In this document: piece by piece, positions 37,967 to 50,627 of the stretch | Layout of the letters: the number at the start of each line of letters is the position of its first letter | Position numbering within the stretch: position 1 is the stretch's first letter | From: Pseudisothecium myosuroides | Taxonomy: Eukaryota > Streptophyta > Bryopsida > Hypnales > Lembophyllaceae | Direction: 5' to 3' | Assembly: GCA_951799445.1 (NCBI GenBank) | Contig: OX637292.1 | Span: 1,367,296 to 1,431,295 of the forward strand | Length of the DNA stretch: 64,000 nt | The notes under the pieces: model-generated | What the model saw: the letters and a program-made list of their open reading frames with translations, nothing else | The model's database searches: none | What the model was told of the DNA's origin: nothing | Position numbers and translations under genes: made by a program

Positions 37967-40900
37967 CTTTTATAGGATTGTATTTATCTAAACTTCTAAA
38001 TTCTTCTTATTTCATGTAACCTATATTTCATTAAAAAAAATTGCGCTATTTTTGTGTATCCTATATTCATTATAAATACAAATACAAAAAGTAGCAATTT
38101 TTTGTCAAACACTTGGTGGGGCATAGGAAAATTCATCTCTGAAATGAATTGAAAAATCAAACAACTATATGGTTGAGGAATATGTTTCACGGTCTTACAT
38201 CATTATAATGTTGCGGTTACCCAGACATTGGAAGACATGGCTTGTCCATCTTTTTTTGGCACCTTGATTTCCTCTTGCCAATTCCTCATATCAAGCGGCC
38301 ACTCCAAAAATGCCATTCAATTTTAAAGTAAAAATCAGTGCCTTCGACATCAAAGTGCCTCGAATGCCAACCTTCCCAAAGTATTTTGGATCTCCAGACT
38401 CAAACTCTAGCATCCACAATGTGACTCTATTGGAAATATTTGCAGCCATCCCTACCTAAAATTCCAAATCCTATAAGTTGTAAACTCCAAACTTTTTGCT
38501 CTCTCAAACCTCGAACGTTAAGATTTCTCTTCAAAACTTAAAACCTTAAGTTTGCTCACACAAACATAGCAGTCATGTACATTCCATCCCAATCCCTACT
38601 CACAATCATACCCCAAACTAGCATTTTGGAAACATGATGTAAGCACCATCACCACTAACTACATTTTGTCTTATTGAAAATCGCTTGCCACACTTTCGAG
38701 CATTCCTAAAATGAAGCAAAAATTCTTTGGTGTGCAGTATGCCAACACCACACCGCAACCCTAGCATTATGAAAATGTAGAATCCCTGCCTAAAGTAAAT
38801 GGAACATCATCCAAAATGAATTCATTTACGTTTTCATCCACTGCTACTTGCAGTTTGTCACCCTTGAATACACATTGAACATTGGTACAAGACTGCTTTT
38901 TGGCATAATACCATTTGAAAATGAGAATAAATTCCATATCCATACCTTAAATTAGGTTGTTTGTTTAATTATTTTGGTGAAATCTGTCCCTCGGCCATGT
39001 TCTTGGTACCGTTGAAAAGCTCTCTACAAGGAGGGATGCATGGGCTGCGTTTTATGACATTTGGACATGTGATGTGAAAATTATTGAATTTCAAAGTTTT
39101 TTTGAATTAAAAAATTATTTTTCTCTTTATTTTGGTTGTGGCAACAACACAAGGCCAAGGTGAATTGACCCCCTTGCTTGGCCCCTCGAAAAAATGCTGA
39201 ATTTTTTATTCTCCACGCATAATAAAATTTGAAAATTTTGAATTTTATTTGCAATTAGAGGCTCCAAATTAGCTAGAAGAGGTATAGAAGATAAATTAAT
39301 CGGGCACAAAATAAGGATCTTTTTTTTACATGCACCCCTGAAATGACTTGGGGGGCCAAGCAAGGAGGTCATTTCACTCGGGTATAGTATAATACAATAG
39401 TTTATGTAATGCAAAGAATTACAACCAGTTGGCAACTGATGGAATAGAAAGTTTGTAGACAAGCAATAAATTTTTAATCTTCCACGTGGACCCTCGGATC
39501 ACATCCAAATCTCCCTCTAGCCAACCTAATAAAATATTTCAAACAAAAGACTCCCCCAAAAAATACTTCAATTCAATCTCTCACAACCTCAACTGGTCCT
39601 AAGGTAGGAACACCAAAAAGCGTCCCTGTTGTCATTCTTGTACCCTAGGATAATACTAAATGTTCTCTAGACTTTTGTTAATGTATCCTATAAATACTTA
39701 ACTCTGCAAATTTCGGTTGCGGGTCCACCTATGTGACAGTTTTAGTGGTCTAGGGAGCTAACACTCATAGAAGTTACATACCACATCCAAAAAATCTAAT
39801 TTATTTTTTTGAAAATTCATGATTTTTAGTTGCTAATACTACAAAAATATTATATTTAGGAGAAGATGCCTCCAATTATGCTGAATTGCTAATATTGACG
39901 GTTTTGGGTGTTTCCACCAAAGTCACTATAATAATTGCTAATTAAATCCCATGATCAAATTGCTAATTGAATAGCATGAACTATATTACCTCTGATTTGT
40001 GAAATAAGTTGCCTTCTTTTCACAAGTGCTTCTAGGAATGCATTGACAGATTTCTTCTACATAAATTGGAGACTAAATAAGGTTAACATCAATTGACCTT
40101 CCACTCACTCTGATCTCACCAATCAGCATGGAATATGATCTCGTGCCCATATGCTGTACAAGTCACAAAACACATTAAATCCCACTTTGGATACTTCACC
40201 CTACTTTTAAAGTATGGTAGGTTTTTTGACAAGGCTAATGTAGAAAAAAATGGATAAAATTTAGTAATATCTCCTACCCTTCATCATTTATAACTTCAAA
40301 AATCTCATTATGGTGATGCTAATTTACTTCTAAAAATTGTCTAAAATTTAGAACCAAGGTAAGCAAAAGCCCTTCATTTAATCGCACGCTAACAATAAAA
40401 ATAATGAGAGTGTACTCCCGAAGTTTGAAAACCCAATGAAATTGAAAACCGTGTAAGTAGTATTATATTGGCTAAGTCTAACTCGTGCAGTTAAAGTTGT
40501 ATAAGTTTAGGGCCCAAAATCTTACAAAATGTATTAACAAGTAGATTGGTTTCAAAGTTTAAGGTTCACAGTATAATACAGTTGTATCTCCTATCTGTAA
40601 GAGAACCTAATTATATATATACACAACAAAAAATGAGATGTTTTTCATTATTTTGTCTAATTGCACATGGAAAATGGAAATTCCTCATGTAGGTTCCTTT
40701 CCTTCTTTTTAGACTATCCCTTGTGTAGATTTACAAATAATGTACTACAAATCAGCCCCTTTTTTGTTTTTTTGATGGTAGGCCAAGTGGCAATAGATAG
40801 TTTTTTGGTGGTTATGAAAGTGTTTAACACTTATTATGGCTTCAATAAAGAATCATTGCTATTTTGCTTAGAGTTTTGTGGCCACCGTGGATAATTTAGG

Positions 40901-41236
40901 CAAAGACAAATTCTACATTGTGACAAAATGTGACAACCTTACCTTTGAAGGTTAGGCATTGAAGATTTTTTGGCAGTCCTACCTTTGAAGTTGGGGCTAA
41001 TTAGGCAACATGTTCTTCAATTTCATTGCAAATATGACTTCCATTACTAAAATGATGTAGGATTTTTGGCAATCCTAAATGATACAAGTAGCACGTATAC
41101 AAGTACAACAATAATGAGCAAGGTCAGCATAAATTTTATATTACTCTTGATGGATACAAATAGGCCATGCTAGGACCTTGTTCACTTTAGAGAAATCTTC
41201 ACATCAAGCAAGGGTGTGAAGAGGTAGTCAACTTAT
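37967..41236. other. AT-rich intergenic region
   Basis: No gene is supported. It contains a MITE at 39160-39377 and the right-hand partners (about 40436-40600) of the repeats near 36 kb. Confidence 0.4.
39160..39377. mobile_element. MITE with GACCCCCTTGCTTGGCCCC-type inverted ends
   Basis: GTGAATTGACCCCCTTGCTT at the left is matched inverted by AAGCAAGGAGGTCATTTCAC at the right, about 28 bp with two or three mismatches. The 218-bp interior is non-coding. No clear target duplication. Confidence 0.65.
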
Positions 41237-42241
41237 AGTACCTGTGCCCCGTACCCCACAAGTGCAGTAGCATCTATAACACCGCAAGAAGCAAGGAGTG
41301 GAAAAAGGCCAAACCTTGGTCACATGTGCATTTTTGGATGTGTTGCATATGCTTTGGATTTGAGCCCAAAGGGCTCCAAGCTTGATGCAAAGGGCACCAA
41401 GTGCTTGTTTTTTGGCTATTGTTAGGGCTTCAAAGCCTATTGGTTGATGTGTTTGGAATTGAAGAAGATCATCAAGAGTTGAGATGTGACCTTCATTGAA
41501 GACAAGCAAGGATATCTACAACTTTGAAAATGTGTCCAAAAGGGAACAATGAAGGACCAGAGCTTGAGGTGGACAAATCTCCAAACATCCAAGCTATGAC
41601 AAAAGATGATGTAGTCCAAGAGGAGACACCAACAACAGGGAGAAGGTAAGCCATCTCTGAGTTTGGCATCTACTGAAGATGAGGAAGGAGATATTTCAAA
41701 GAGCCAAGATATCCTACAAGAGAGCGTAGGTCGCTTGGAGAATGGTGGAAGAACCACATTTTGCCCCAAGAGCAAGTAAAGCATGCTAATGTGGCGTATA
41801 TAAGAGATCCATGCAATGTTGGGGAAGCCATGAAGAGCTCGGATGCAAGCAAGTGGAAGCAAGCCATGCAAGAGGAATATGCCTCACTTATGACCAAAGG
41901 TACATGGGAACTCTCTCCGCTTCCTTCTGATCGTGCAAGTGCTGGATGCAAGTGGGTGTTTCGCACCAAGAGAGATGCCTTGGGCCACATTGTGCGCTAC
42001 AAGGCGAGATTGGTGGCCAAGGGGTATTCCCAAGTAGAAGGGGTGGACTTCAATGAGACCTTTGCTCCCAAGGCTAAGATTTGCACCATTCGATGCGTGA
42101 CGGCGATAGGGGCAGCCATGGACTTGGAGATGCACCAAATGGACACCATCACGGCGTTTCTCAATCCAAACCTCGAGGAGGTGATCTACATGGACCACCC
42201 AAAGGGCTTTGTTCAAGAAGGTCGAGAACACTTGAAGTGTA
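41237..42241 (+). pseudogene. Copia pol fragment (late integrase to early reverse transcriptase), decayed
   Basis: Homologous to the 60391-60870 and RT portions of the young copia element but with many stops and frameshifts before 41760. One open stretch (41761-42267) reads through EEYASLMTKGTWELSPLP, GCKWVF and VEGVDFNETFAP. FAPVAK has become FAPKAK, and the match stops after LKC at 42241, exactly where the LTR of the next element begins. It is oriented opposite to its neighbour at 42242-47721. It has no LTR of its own. Confidence 0.85.
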
Positions 42242-42551
42242 TTTTGAAGAAAAGAACACCAAGGTAATGTATTCCAATGAAGGGGTATCACAAACAAGGG
42301 TGAGAAAGGGGTACCAAGCCCATGCAAGGGCTGATCTCTTATACTACTCTACCACCAAGTGCTATGACTAATCATATGGGTTATATCACCTCCACAAGGG
42401 CTGCCCTCTCTAAATGCACATTGGTTTGACTACAAACAACACCTAACTAAGGTCAGCCCATACTATGAGCTCCTACAACATCCAACTAAGGTCAGCCCAT
42501 ACTAGGAGCTCCTATAAGCCATTTAAACAATATTACGCACTTCCTTCAACA
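42242..42551 (-). repeat. 3' LTR of the decayed copia element
   Basis: On the minus strand it begins TGTTGAAGGAAGT and ends CTTCAAAA. The polypurine tract AAAGTGGGAG (42552-42561) directly precedes it. Confidence 0.9.
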
Positions 42552-45500
42552 CTCCCACTTTGTTTGTTGCCAAACAATGTCAAAACCATCTCCTTACGAA
42601 GATCTTCATGTTGAGGCTTCCCAAGCGACTTCGTAAGCACATCCGCCACCATGCGCTTTGTAGGAACATACCTCATCTCAATCACATCACTTTCAACTTT
42701 TTCACAAATGAAATGGTGTTGAATGTCAATGTGTTTGCTCCAAGAGTGATGAATTGGATTCTTCACCAAGGCAATGGCGCCTTGGTTGTCACACATGATA
42801 CGTGTGCTCTTCTCTTGCTCAAGTCCAACATTACTCATGAGTTGCCTTAGCCATATAGCCTCCTTTGTGCATTGGCTATGGCCATGTACTCTGCCTCGGT
42901 AGAGTACAAGGCAACGGTCAGTTGTTTCTTGGAATTCCACGGGATGGCACCCTCTCCAAGCATAAACACATAGCCCGTTGTCGACCTCCTATCACTTGCA
43001 TCTCCGGCCCAATCGGCATCACAAAAGCCCACCAATGCAAGGCTCTTGCCTCCAAGGACCAATTTCGCCTCCAATGTACCTTGGAGGTACCGCATGATTC
43101 TCTTGACCGCTACCCAATGTTTGGGATCGCTTTTCAACATATGTTGGCTCACCACACTCATGGCAAATGCAAGGTCAGGCCTTGTGGCCACCATCGCATA
43201 CATCAAGCTCCCCACCACGGATTTGTATGGCACATCTTGCATTTCCGCCTTGATACCTTCATACTTCTCATCTGTGAGCTTTGCCACCTTCTCCTTCACA
43301 TCAAGAGGAGTGCCAATGGATTTGCACCCCTCCATGTTGAAGCGCTTCAACACATCCCCAATGTACTTGCTTTGGCTCATGGTGATGGTGCGAGCAGCCC
43401 TTTGCCTTGTAAACTCCACACCAAGGCAATAGTGTAGCTCTCCAAGATCACTCATATCATATTGGCTCTTCAACATGGTCTTGACCTCCTCCATTTTGCT
43501 CATGGTGTTGGTCATGATAATCAAGTCATCCACATAGACAATGACAATCACCAAATACTCACTTGTTTGCTTGATGTAGAGAGAGTGGTCCACATGACTC
43601 CTTGTGTAGCGTTCCCTTGCAAACAATGCATCAATGTCCATGTACCATGCTCTTCCGGACTGCCTCAACCCGTAGATGGCCTTCTTGAGCTTACACTTGA
43701 GGTATTCTCGTCCTTCTTGAACAAAGCCCTTTGGCTGGTCCATGTAGATCACCTCCTCGAGGTTTGGATTGAGAAACGCCGTGATGGCGTCCATTTGGTG
43801 CATCTCCAAGTCCATGGCTGCCCCTATCGCCGTCACGCATCGAATGGTGCAAATCTTGGCCACGGGAGCAAATGTCTCATTGAAGTCCACCCCTTCTACT
43901 TGGGAATACCCCTTGGCCACCAATCTTGCCTTGTAGCGTACAATGTGGCCCAAGGCGTCTCTCTTGGTGCAAAACACCCACTTGCATCCAACACTTGCAC
44001 GATCGGAAGGAAGTGGAGAGAGTTCCCAAGTACCTTTGCTCATAAGTGAGGCATACTCTTCTTGCATGGCTTGCTCCCACTTGCTTGCATCCGGACTCTT
44101 CATGGCTTCCCCAACATTGCGTGGATCTCTTGCATACGCCACATTGGCATGCTCTACTTGCTCTTGAGGCAAAATGTGGTTCTTCCACAATTCTCCAAGC
44201 GGCCTACGCTCCCTTGTAGGATATCTTGGCTCTTGAGAAACATCTCCTTCTCCATCATCTTCGCTTGGTGCCCAACTGGAGGATGTCTTAGACTTCTCCT
44301 TGGGTGTTGGTGGTGTCTCCTCTTCGTCTCCATCCTCTTTCGACAAAGCTTGGATGGTTGGAGATTTGTTCACCTCAAGCTCTAGTCCTCCATTGCTCCC
44401 ACTTGGACACATCTCCAAAGTCGTAAACCCCCCGTGCTTCTCCTCAACGAAGGTGACATCTCGACTCTTGATGATCTTCTTCGACTCCAAACACATCAGT
44501 CGGTAGGCTTTGGAGCCCTCCTAATAGCCCAAAAACAAACACTTGGTGCCCTTGGCATCAAGCTTAGAGCGCTTTGGGCTCAAATCCAAGGCATATGCAA
44601 TGCATCCAAAAATGCGCATGTGACCAAGGTTTGGCCTCCTCCTTCTCCATGCTTCTTGCGGTGTCATTGATGCTACCGCAATTGTGGGACACCTATTGCG
44701 TGTGTGTCGCATTCGATACGGCCTCTGCCCAAAGATCATACGTGAGGCCTTAGGCATGCAACATGGCTCGTGCCATCTCCACAAGGGTGCGGTTGGCACG
44801 CTCCGCTACACCATTTTGTTGTGGTGAATAAGGGGCCGAAGTTTGATGTTGAATGCCATGGTCCCCCATAAAGGTCTCAAAGGCCTTGGACATGTATTCC
44901 CCTCCGTTGTCCGATCTCAACACCATCACTTTCCGCCCCGATTCATTCTCCACAAGGGCCTTCCATGCCTTGAACCTCTCAAAAACATCACTCTTGCACT
45001 TGAGCATGAGCACCCAAATCTTCCTCGAGAAGTCATCAATGAAAGTCAAGAAATACCTTGCGCCACCCATGGAAGTAGTCCTCATCGGGCAGCATACATC
45101 GGAGTGCACAATCTCTAATGCCTTGGTTGCTCTTGTCGCTCCATCACTTGGAAATGGTTTCTTGGCTTGCTTGCCTTCAATGCAAGCCTCACACGTAAGG
45201 TCGCCTGAGCTCTTCATCACTTGCATGCCACCCACCATGCCTTGAAGGCTCTACACACTCTTCACATTGAGGTGGCCCAATCTCTTGTGCCATAACTCCA
45301 ATGACTGTTGGTGGACTGCTTCTTGTGCCATACACGCCACGCTGGTACCATTCACCGTTTTAAACTTGAGTTGGTACAAATTACCTTCTCTCGATGCGGT
45401 GACAATCATTTCTCCATTGGGTGCATCCAAAACACAACCCTTGTTGTTGAATTGCACCTTCAAATCTTTTGACACCAAATTGCTCATGGAGAGCAAGTTG

Positions 45501-46529
45501 GCATGCAACTTGGGCACATGCAATGCATCTTGGATGCGAATTCGTCTCAATTGGCCCTTCACCTCCACCTCCACCACAATGCAGCCCATGCCAATGGCAG
45601 CCACCACGCCATTGTCACCCAAATACACCTTGCGGTTGCTAATAGTCTCATACGTGAGGAAAGCTTGCCTATGCGGGGTCATGTGTTGAGTAGTACCCAA
45701 GTCAATGATCCAATGGAACATGTTGGTGTTATCATATTCATCATTAGCCGCAAATGCAAACTCATCTTCCTCCTCCTTGACACTAGCCTTGTTAGCACTC
45801 TCCTTCTTGGGCTGCTTACAATATCGTACAAGGTGACCGGGCTTCCCACAATTGTAGCACGTGCGTGTCTCCTTCCGGTGTTGTGAGGTCCCTCCTTGGC
45901 CATATCGTGAGAGGAGAGCTGCCCCTCCGTCTTGGGTCTCATTCTCCTTCCTCTTGGACACCTCATGCATCAACCTTACTGTAATAAAAGCAAGCGTGAG
46001 CTCCTCCATGGGTCTTGTCTCTAAAGCGGTGATGAGATACTCATACAAAGGCGGCAAACTTTCAAGCAAAGTCATGACAATGTCTCCATCTGTCATGGGC
46101 ACCTCCAAACAAGCTAGTTGGTCTGCAAGTGCCTTGACCTTGTTGATGTGGTCCAGCATGTCCTCGCCCTCTTGCACGTTAAGAACTTGCGCCGCAGAAA
46201 GAGCATGTTGTACAAGCTCTTTGTCTCATGGATGTAGCAAAGAACTTGCCATGCTTCTGTCGGTCCCTTGCATGATCGAACATGTGCAAGTTGCCTATCC
46301 ACAAGATTGCAAGCAATCACGGAGAAGGCCTTCTTGACCCTCCTATCATAGGACTTCTTGACTTTTACATCGGCATCGGTATCGGATGAAGGAGGCGTCT
46401 CGGTGCCCTCCACAATCTCCCACAAGTCCTTCTCGGCCCAGATCATCTCCATCTTGAACTTCCAAAGTCCAAAGTTGTCTCCATTGAACTGTCAATGACC
46501 CTCACGCCGTCTCGTTCACTAGTAGCCAT
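42533..46529 (-). pseudogene. Copia gag-pol, broken by frameshifts and a stop
   Basis: The original start ATG is at 46529. One base is missing soon after (GACAAGTTC became GACAGTTC), shifting frame near 46490. Further breaks lie near 46180, 45245, 44520 (TAG inside LFLGY...EGSK) and 42880. Domains in order match the young copy: gag (EMIWAEKDLWEIVEG), CCHC knuckle (CYNCGKPGHLVRYC), protease in which the active site reads DLGT instead of DSGA, GAG-pre-integrase, integrase core (HSDVCCP, LRSDNGGEY, QQNGVAER), then RT (YVDDL) and RNase H (FCDADWAGD) in the 549-codon open stretch 44496-42847. The loss of DSGA indicates the protease would be inactive. Confidence 0.92.
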
Positions 46530-46699
46530 GGTGCAACGACTCCCACTCTAAAGGAAGTCCCAATCAGCCCTCTACCACACCTCTTGTGGCTGCACCAACT
46601 CCAACACGACCCTAGGTGGTCTAAATCTCTCCAAGAAACCCTCCAATGGTTTCCAAATGCACAACCAGCCCTCTTATGGTTGCATGAACTCTATAAGGA

Positions 46700-47130
46700 C
46701 ATAAAGTGCTCCAAGTCTCTCCAATCAGACCCCAAGTGGTCCAAATCTCTCTTGTGAACACTCCAATGCTCCTAGTCTCTCCAATCAGACCCCAAGTGGC
46801 CTAAATCTCCCTTGTAAACACTCAAATGCTCCTAGTCTCTCAAATTAGATCCCAAGTGATCCAAATCTCTCTTGTGAACACTCAAATGCTCCTAGTCTCT
46901 CCAATCAGATCTCAAGTGATCCAAATCTCTCTTGTGAACACTCAAATGCTCCTAGTATCTCCAATCAGATCCTAAGTGATCCAAATCTCTCTTGTGAACC
47001 CTCAAATGCTCCAAGTCTCTCCAATTAGATCCCAAGTGATCCAAATCTCTCTTGTGAACACTCAAATGCTCCAAGTCTCTCGAATCAGACCTCAAGTGAT
47101 CCAAATCACTCCAATCAAATTACAAATGCT
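46700..47130 (-). repeat. 60-bp tandem repeats in the copia leader (about 7 copies)
   Basis: The unit (GGATCACTTGAGATCTGATT on the minus strand, and so on) recurs every 60 bases between the primer site and gag. The young element carries about ten copies of the same unit. Confidence 0.85.
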
Positions 47131-47397
47131 CCAAATCACTCAAATAAGCACTATATGAACAAATCAGCCCTTCTTGAGACTAGATCAAACCCTAGCTCTC
47201 AACTAACACCATGAAGCACCAAATCAGCCCTCCAAGAACAAAATGGAACCCAAAACAAGAAAATACCTCACAAACTTGCAAGATCTTGATCCAAAATGCT
47301 CCAAAATGACCCCAAACTTCACTTGCTTGAAGCTCAAATACTTCTCCACCAACACACCTTGCAAAGAGATCTAACCTCTTTGTAGCAACTCACATGA

Positions 47398-47411
47398 GTG
47401 GGCCCATAAAC
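47398..47411 (-). other. Primer-binding site, half-tRNA type (one mismatch)
   Basis: The minus strand reads GTTTATGGGCCCAC directly after the 5' LTR. It is complementary, with one mismatch, to the anticodon region of plant initiator tRNA-Met. Confidence 0.7.
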
Positions 47412-47721
47412 TTTTGAAGAAAAGAACACCAAGGTAATGTATTCCAATGAAGGGGTATCACAAACAAGGGTGAGAAAGGGGTACCAAGCCCATGCAAGGG
47501 CTGATCTCTTATACTACTCTACCACCAAGTGCTATGACTAATCATATGGGTTATATCACCTCCACAAGGGCTGCCCTCTCTAAATGCACATTGGTTTGAC
47601 TACAAACAACACCTAACTAAGGTCAGCCCATACTATGAGCTCCTACAACATCCAACTAAGGTCAGCCCATACTAGGAGCTCCTATAAGCCATCTAATCCA
47701 TACTACGCACTTCCTTCAACA
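47412..47721 (-). repeat. 5' LTR of the decayed copia element
   Basis: 310 bp, TGTTGAAG ... CTTCAAAA on the minus strand, abutting the primer-binding site without spacer. Confidence 0.9.
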
Positions 47722-47836
47722 TCTTGCGCCCTTGTGGTTTCACCAACTCCAATCAAACCCTAAGTGATCCTAATCTCTCTTGTGAACACTCCAATGGTCC
47801 TAGTCTCTCTGTTCAGACCCTAAATGGTCCAAATCT
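47722..47836 (-). mobile_element. Remnant of another copia leader
   Basis: On the minus strand the sequence matches the end of the 60-bp repeat array and the following GATTGGAGTTGGTG segment of the young element. It is cut at 47721 by the LTR of the neighbouring element and fades into unrelated sequence near 47836. Confidence 0.65.
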
Positions 47837-48361
47837 AAAGTCAAGTATGTAGTGTGCTATTAGTAACCAATAAGCCTGGAGCTCAGAAAACAAGCATTTT
47901 TCCTTAGTTGTACTTTGAGTACCCAAAAATACTATAAGTCATAGACCGCAGACTTTTGTACAGAAAACGGACAATTTCTTAGCTTCTAGGAGGTGGCTCG
48001 ATTTTTTCAATTTTTACCCGGAAGTAGGCCTAAAGAGTGCAAATTTTATCGGTTCATATCCCCCATTTCTTAATGTACTTAGGCAATTAGTCGACATTTT
48101 TTATTTCAATTATCTACTTTCCTAAATGTCTAAAATGGGTTTGGTTTTTTGTTTTGGTGGGGGATTTTTATTCCCTCCCCATTTTTTTTGGCTTTTGTTT
48201 TCTTGTCATTCATTCCCCATTTTTGCTGTCTGAAATGTATCCTTGGCAGGAGTCGAACCTGGCAAAGCCCCTACCACTTAGGGCCAAGGATGTAGCCTTC
48301 GGAAAATACAAGGATCCAAAAAAGGTCCAAGTATTTTTCGGAGGCTGGTTAGTATTAGAAG
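47837..48361. other. Spacer between copia remnant and hAT pseudogene
   Basis: No gene is seen. Near 48244-48300 the minus strand carries a GGTTCGACTCC box and a GGCCCTAAGTGGTAGGGG segment reminiscent of tRNA promoter boxes, but they are too close together for a tRNA. This may also include the 3' end of the hAT element. Confidence 0.4.
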
Positions 48362-50627
48362 TCAAGAAATTTGCGTACCACTGCTGTTAGTATCAGCTGC
48401 CCCAAACGAATAAGATGGATCACTTGCACTCGGTCGATTAGGAGAATTCAAGTAAGAAGACGGATTAGCATACAGAAAACGGTAGTTACTATCATTCTTC
48501 CAAAGTGGGACAACATCACTAATGTAATCTATTGCCTCCTCTGGCCCTTCCAAGGCAATTCGCAGCATTGCCTCAAGATTCTTGCTACCCAATTTGTTTC
48601 TAACTTTAGTCTTGATCAGATTCTGTACACTAAAGGCACGCTCACACGTCGCTGTAGAGACACATTGCACACGAGCTAACTCTGAAAGAATGAGAAGGCT
48701 AGGGTAACGCGCTTGTGAGGTGTGATTCCAAGTTATCATGCCCCACAAATCCCTGAAATTGTTATCACCCCATTCCGTGGTGCACTGAAGTTTAAAGGCC
48801 AGAAATTCACGCTTACATGCTACCTGGTCTACAAGAGAAGGGAGTTTGAAGCCTGCATGCGAGCGGTCTACCCCGTAATGGCCCAACAAAGTCTCCAATT
48901 CGGAGATGCACCAATTCTGCAACCCAACCTGCTTGGAAGGCATATTAGTTGGGTTCAAAATCTTAAAGCAAGAAATCAAGTCATTTTCACTGAAACGTGC
49001 ATCAAGGGCAGAACAAACAGCCTCTGCAAATTTTTTTTGGAAAGTCAGTGCCCCCTCCAAGTCAGTGACGAGCTTGGACCGTGTCATCTGGAAGCTGTGG
49101 AACATAGATCCCTTCACCTCAGACTGCAGCCTCTTCAAGTACCCACCGTGAGGACCATAATCGGGCAAAACATGATAACCAGTGGATTCATTAAAGACAT
49201 CAGCATTCAAATCACAAGAATCCACAATGAACATCATGCGGATTTGAGCTATCTCAGTACGCACAATACTGCCCACAATTGTGACATCAACAAATGTAAG
49301 CTGAAATACCTTAGACAACATGGCCAACGAGTAAAGAATGTCAGCCAAAAAGTAGAAGATGTAGATATACTTGAATTGACCTAGTTTCTCCAAAACAAAC
49401 TTTGCAACAGCTGACTCACTCTCATCAACTTCTTGGAAAAAAACCAGGACAGATTCTAGTGAATCACACAAGGCAGTGACTGCTTGCCACCTACTCAGCC
49501 ACCGAATTTTGTGATAGCGTTTCATAGTTTCTTAGAATCAAAAAACTGATCCTACAAGGCTGTGAGTGCATTCTTACGCTTACCTAACTTATGGAAGAAA
49601 CCTGAAATCGAATTGATCAAAGAATCGACTTTAGTGGACAGAACCTTACAGCCTGGTGCTTTGGCAGCATCAAGGGCGGCAAGGTTAGTTCAATGAGCTA
49701 CGCAGTGACAAGCCAACATGAAAGGGTTTACCTCATTGCGAAGTCGTGTAGAAACACCCGTGTGGCAACCCACCATGCTACTTGCTCCGTCACTCCCGAA
49801 GGCCATGAACTTGCACAAATCTAAATTCCACAGCCGCAGGTGAGATACCACAGAATTAAAAGTCGATGCAGAGTCCTTGCCGCCATCTAGCTGCAGCAGA
49901 CTTACAAAACCGTCACGGGCAGACCCTCTTCTACAATCGTTGCAAACATGACAAGATGGCCAGTAGCATTGATATCTGTAGATTCATTAATCATGATGCC
50001 AAAGAATGGAGAATTTCAAATTCTACAAATGATTTGTTTCTGGATTACTACAGAAATACACCAAACTAGATCACTGCAAGATTTTTCGTTTTGGTACATG
50101 GTAGTTGTAATAGGAGCTTTCACGGACACAAGCAATTTACATAATGCAGGGAATTTTGAATAGGGGAGAGATTCCTTCCCTATAAAGTAGGCGGCTCTGA
50201 ACAAGGTGTGCAAAGCCTCATTGCAAGCACGTTGTCCACTCAAGATCGCTTTCTCCATCTTTTTCTCTCCGCTGTGGCAGGCCCAAGCAAGTCTGCGGTG
50301 TTCATTTGAACGAGAATGGTCTACAAATGCATTTACCTTGATATTTTTCGACCCCTCTTTTGCGTAGACTGAACAGCCTCCCTTGTCCCTGCAGACTTTG
50401 CAGAAGAGTTTGCCCTCCAAAACAGAGAAATGAAGCCAGTCGAATTGAGTCGCCCATTGTGCTTTCCACATAGTTTGGGCTAGTTCGACCTGGGAAGGTG
50501 GTTGATTCATACTTGGGCTCTCAGCCGATCTCACGTTGTCACTTGCAGAAGACAGAAAATCTGAAGAATCCACCTCACGCGAGCTCCCGAAGTAGGAGTC
50601 TCGGATTGACTTCTGCCGCTTTGCCAT
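48362..50627 (-). pseudogene. hAT-superfamily transposase pseudogene (TTF zinc finger / ZNF862-like)
   Basis: The start ATG is at 50627 (MAKRQKSIRDSYF), just after a plausible AG acceptor. A TTF-type zinc-finger-like segment follows (FDWLHFSVLEGKLFCKVCRD). A TGA at 50016 interrupts before FGIMINESTDINATGHLV; a frameshift near 49915 separates this from LLQLDGGKDSAS, CKFMAFGSDGASSMVG and ACHCVAH. Another TGA stands where Arg is expected (AH-stop-TNLAALD, a CGA-to-TGA change). After a further frame change the 387-codon stretch 49525-48362 holds the C-terminal half and the hAT dimerisation domain (CVSTATCERAFSVQNLIKTK). Two acidic catalytic motifs (INESTD, FGSDG) can be read. It was once a ~750-residue transposase and cannot be translated intact now. 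Terminal inverted repeats were not found. Confidence 0.85.

Larger units (their letters stand above)
42242..47721 (-). mobile_element. Full-length decayed Ty1/copia retrotransposon
   Basis: Two 310-bp LTRs in the same orientation (42242-42551 and 47412-47721) enclose leader, gag and pol on the minus strand. The LTRs differ by several bases, for instance in the TTTAAACAATATTACG versus TCTAATCCATACTACG segment, so it is older than the element at 57211. The outer flanks do not match (GTGTA at the left, TCTTG at the right), so no target duplication remains and rearrangement is likely. The right flank is another copia leader. Confidence 0.9.

Noticed and set aside
43462..44049. Large + strand ORFs (also 62090-62677) across the copia RT regions
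   Set aside because: They are antisense shadows of the minus-strand reverse transcriptase frame.
46700..47130. CRISPR-like or satellite array
   Set aside because: The repeats are contiguous 60-bp tandem units without spacers and lie inside a retrotransposon leader.
48240..48310. tRNA-like segment on the minus strand (GGTTCGACTCC box, GTGGTAGGGG box)
   Set aside because: The two boxes are only about 8 bases apart and no cloverleaf with acceptor, D and anticodon arms can be drawn. At most it is a degenerate SINE or tRNA fragment.
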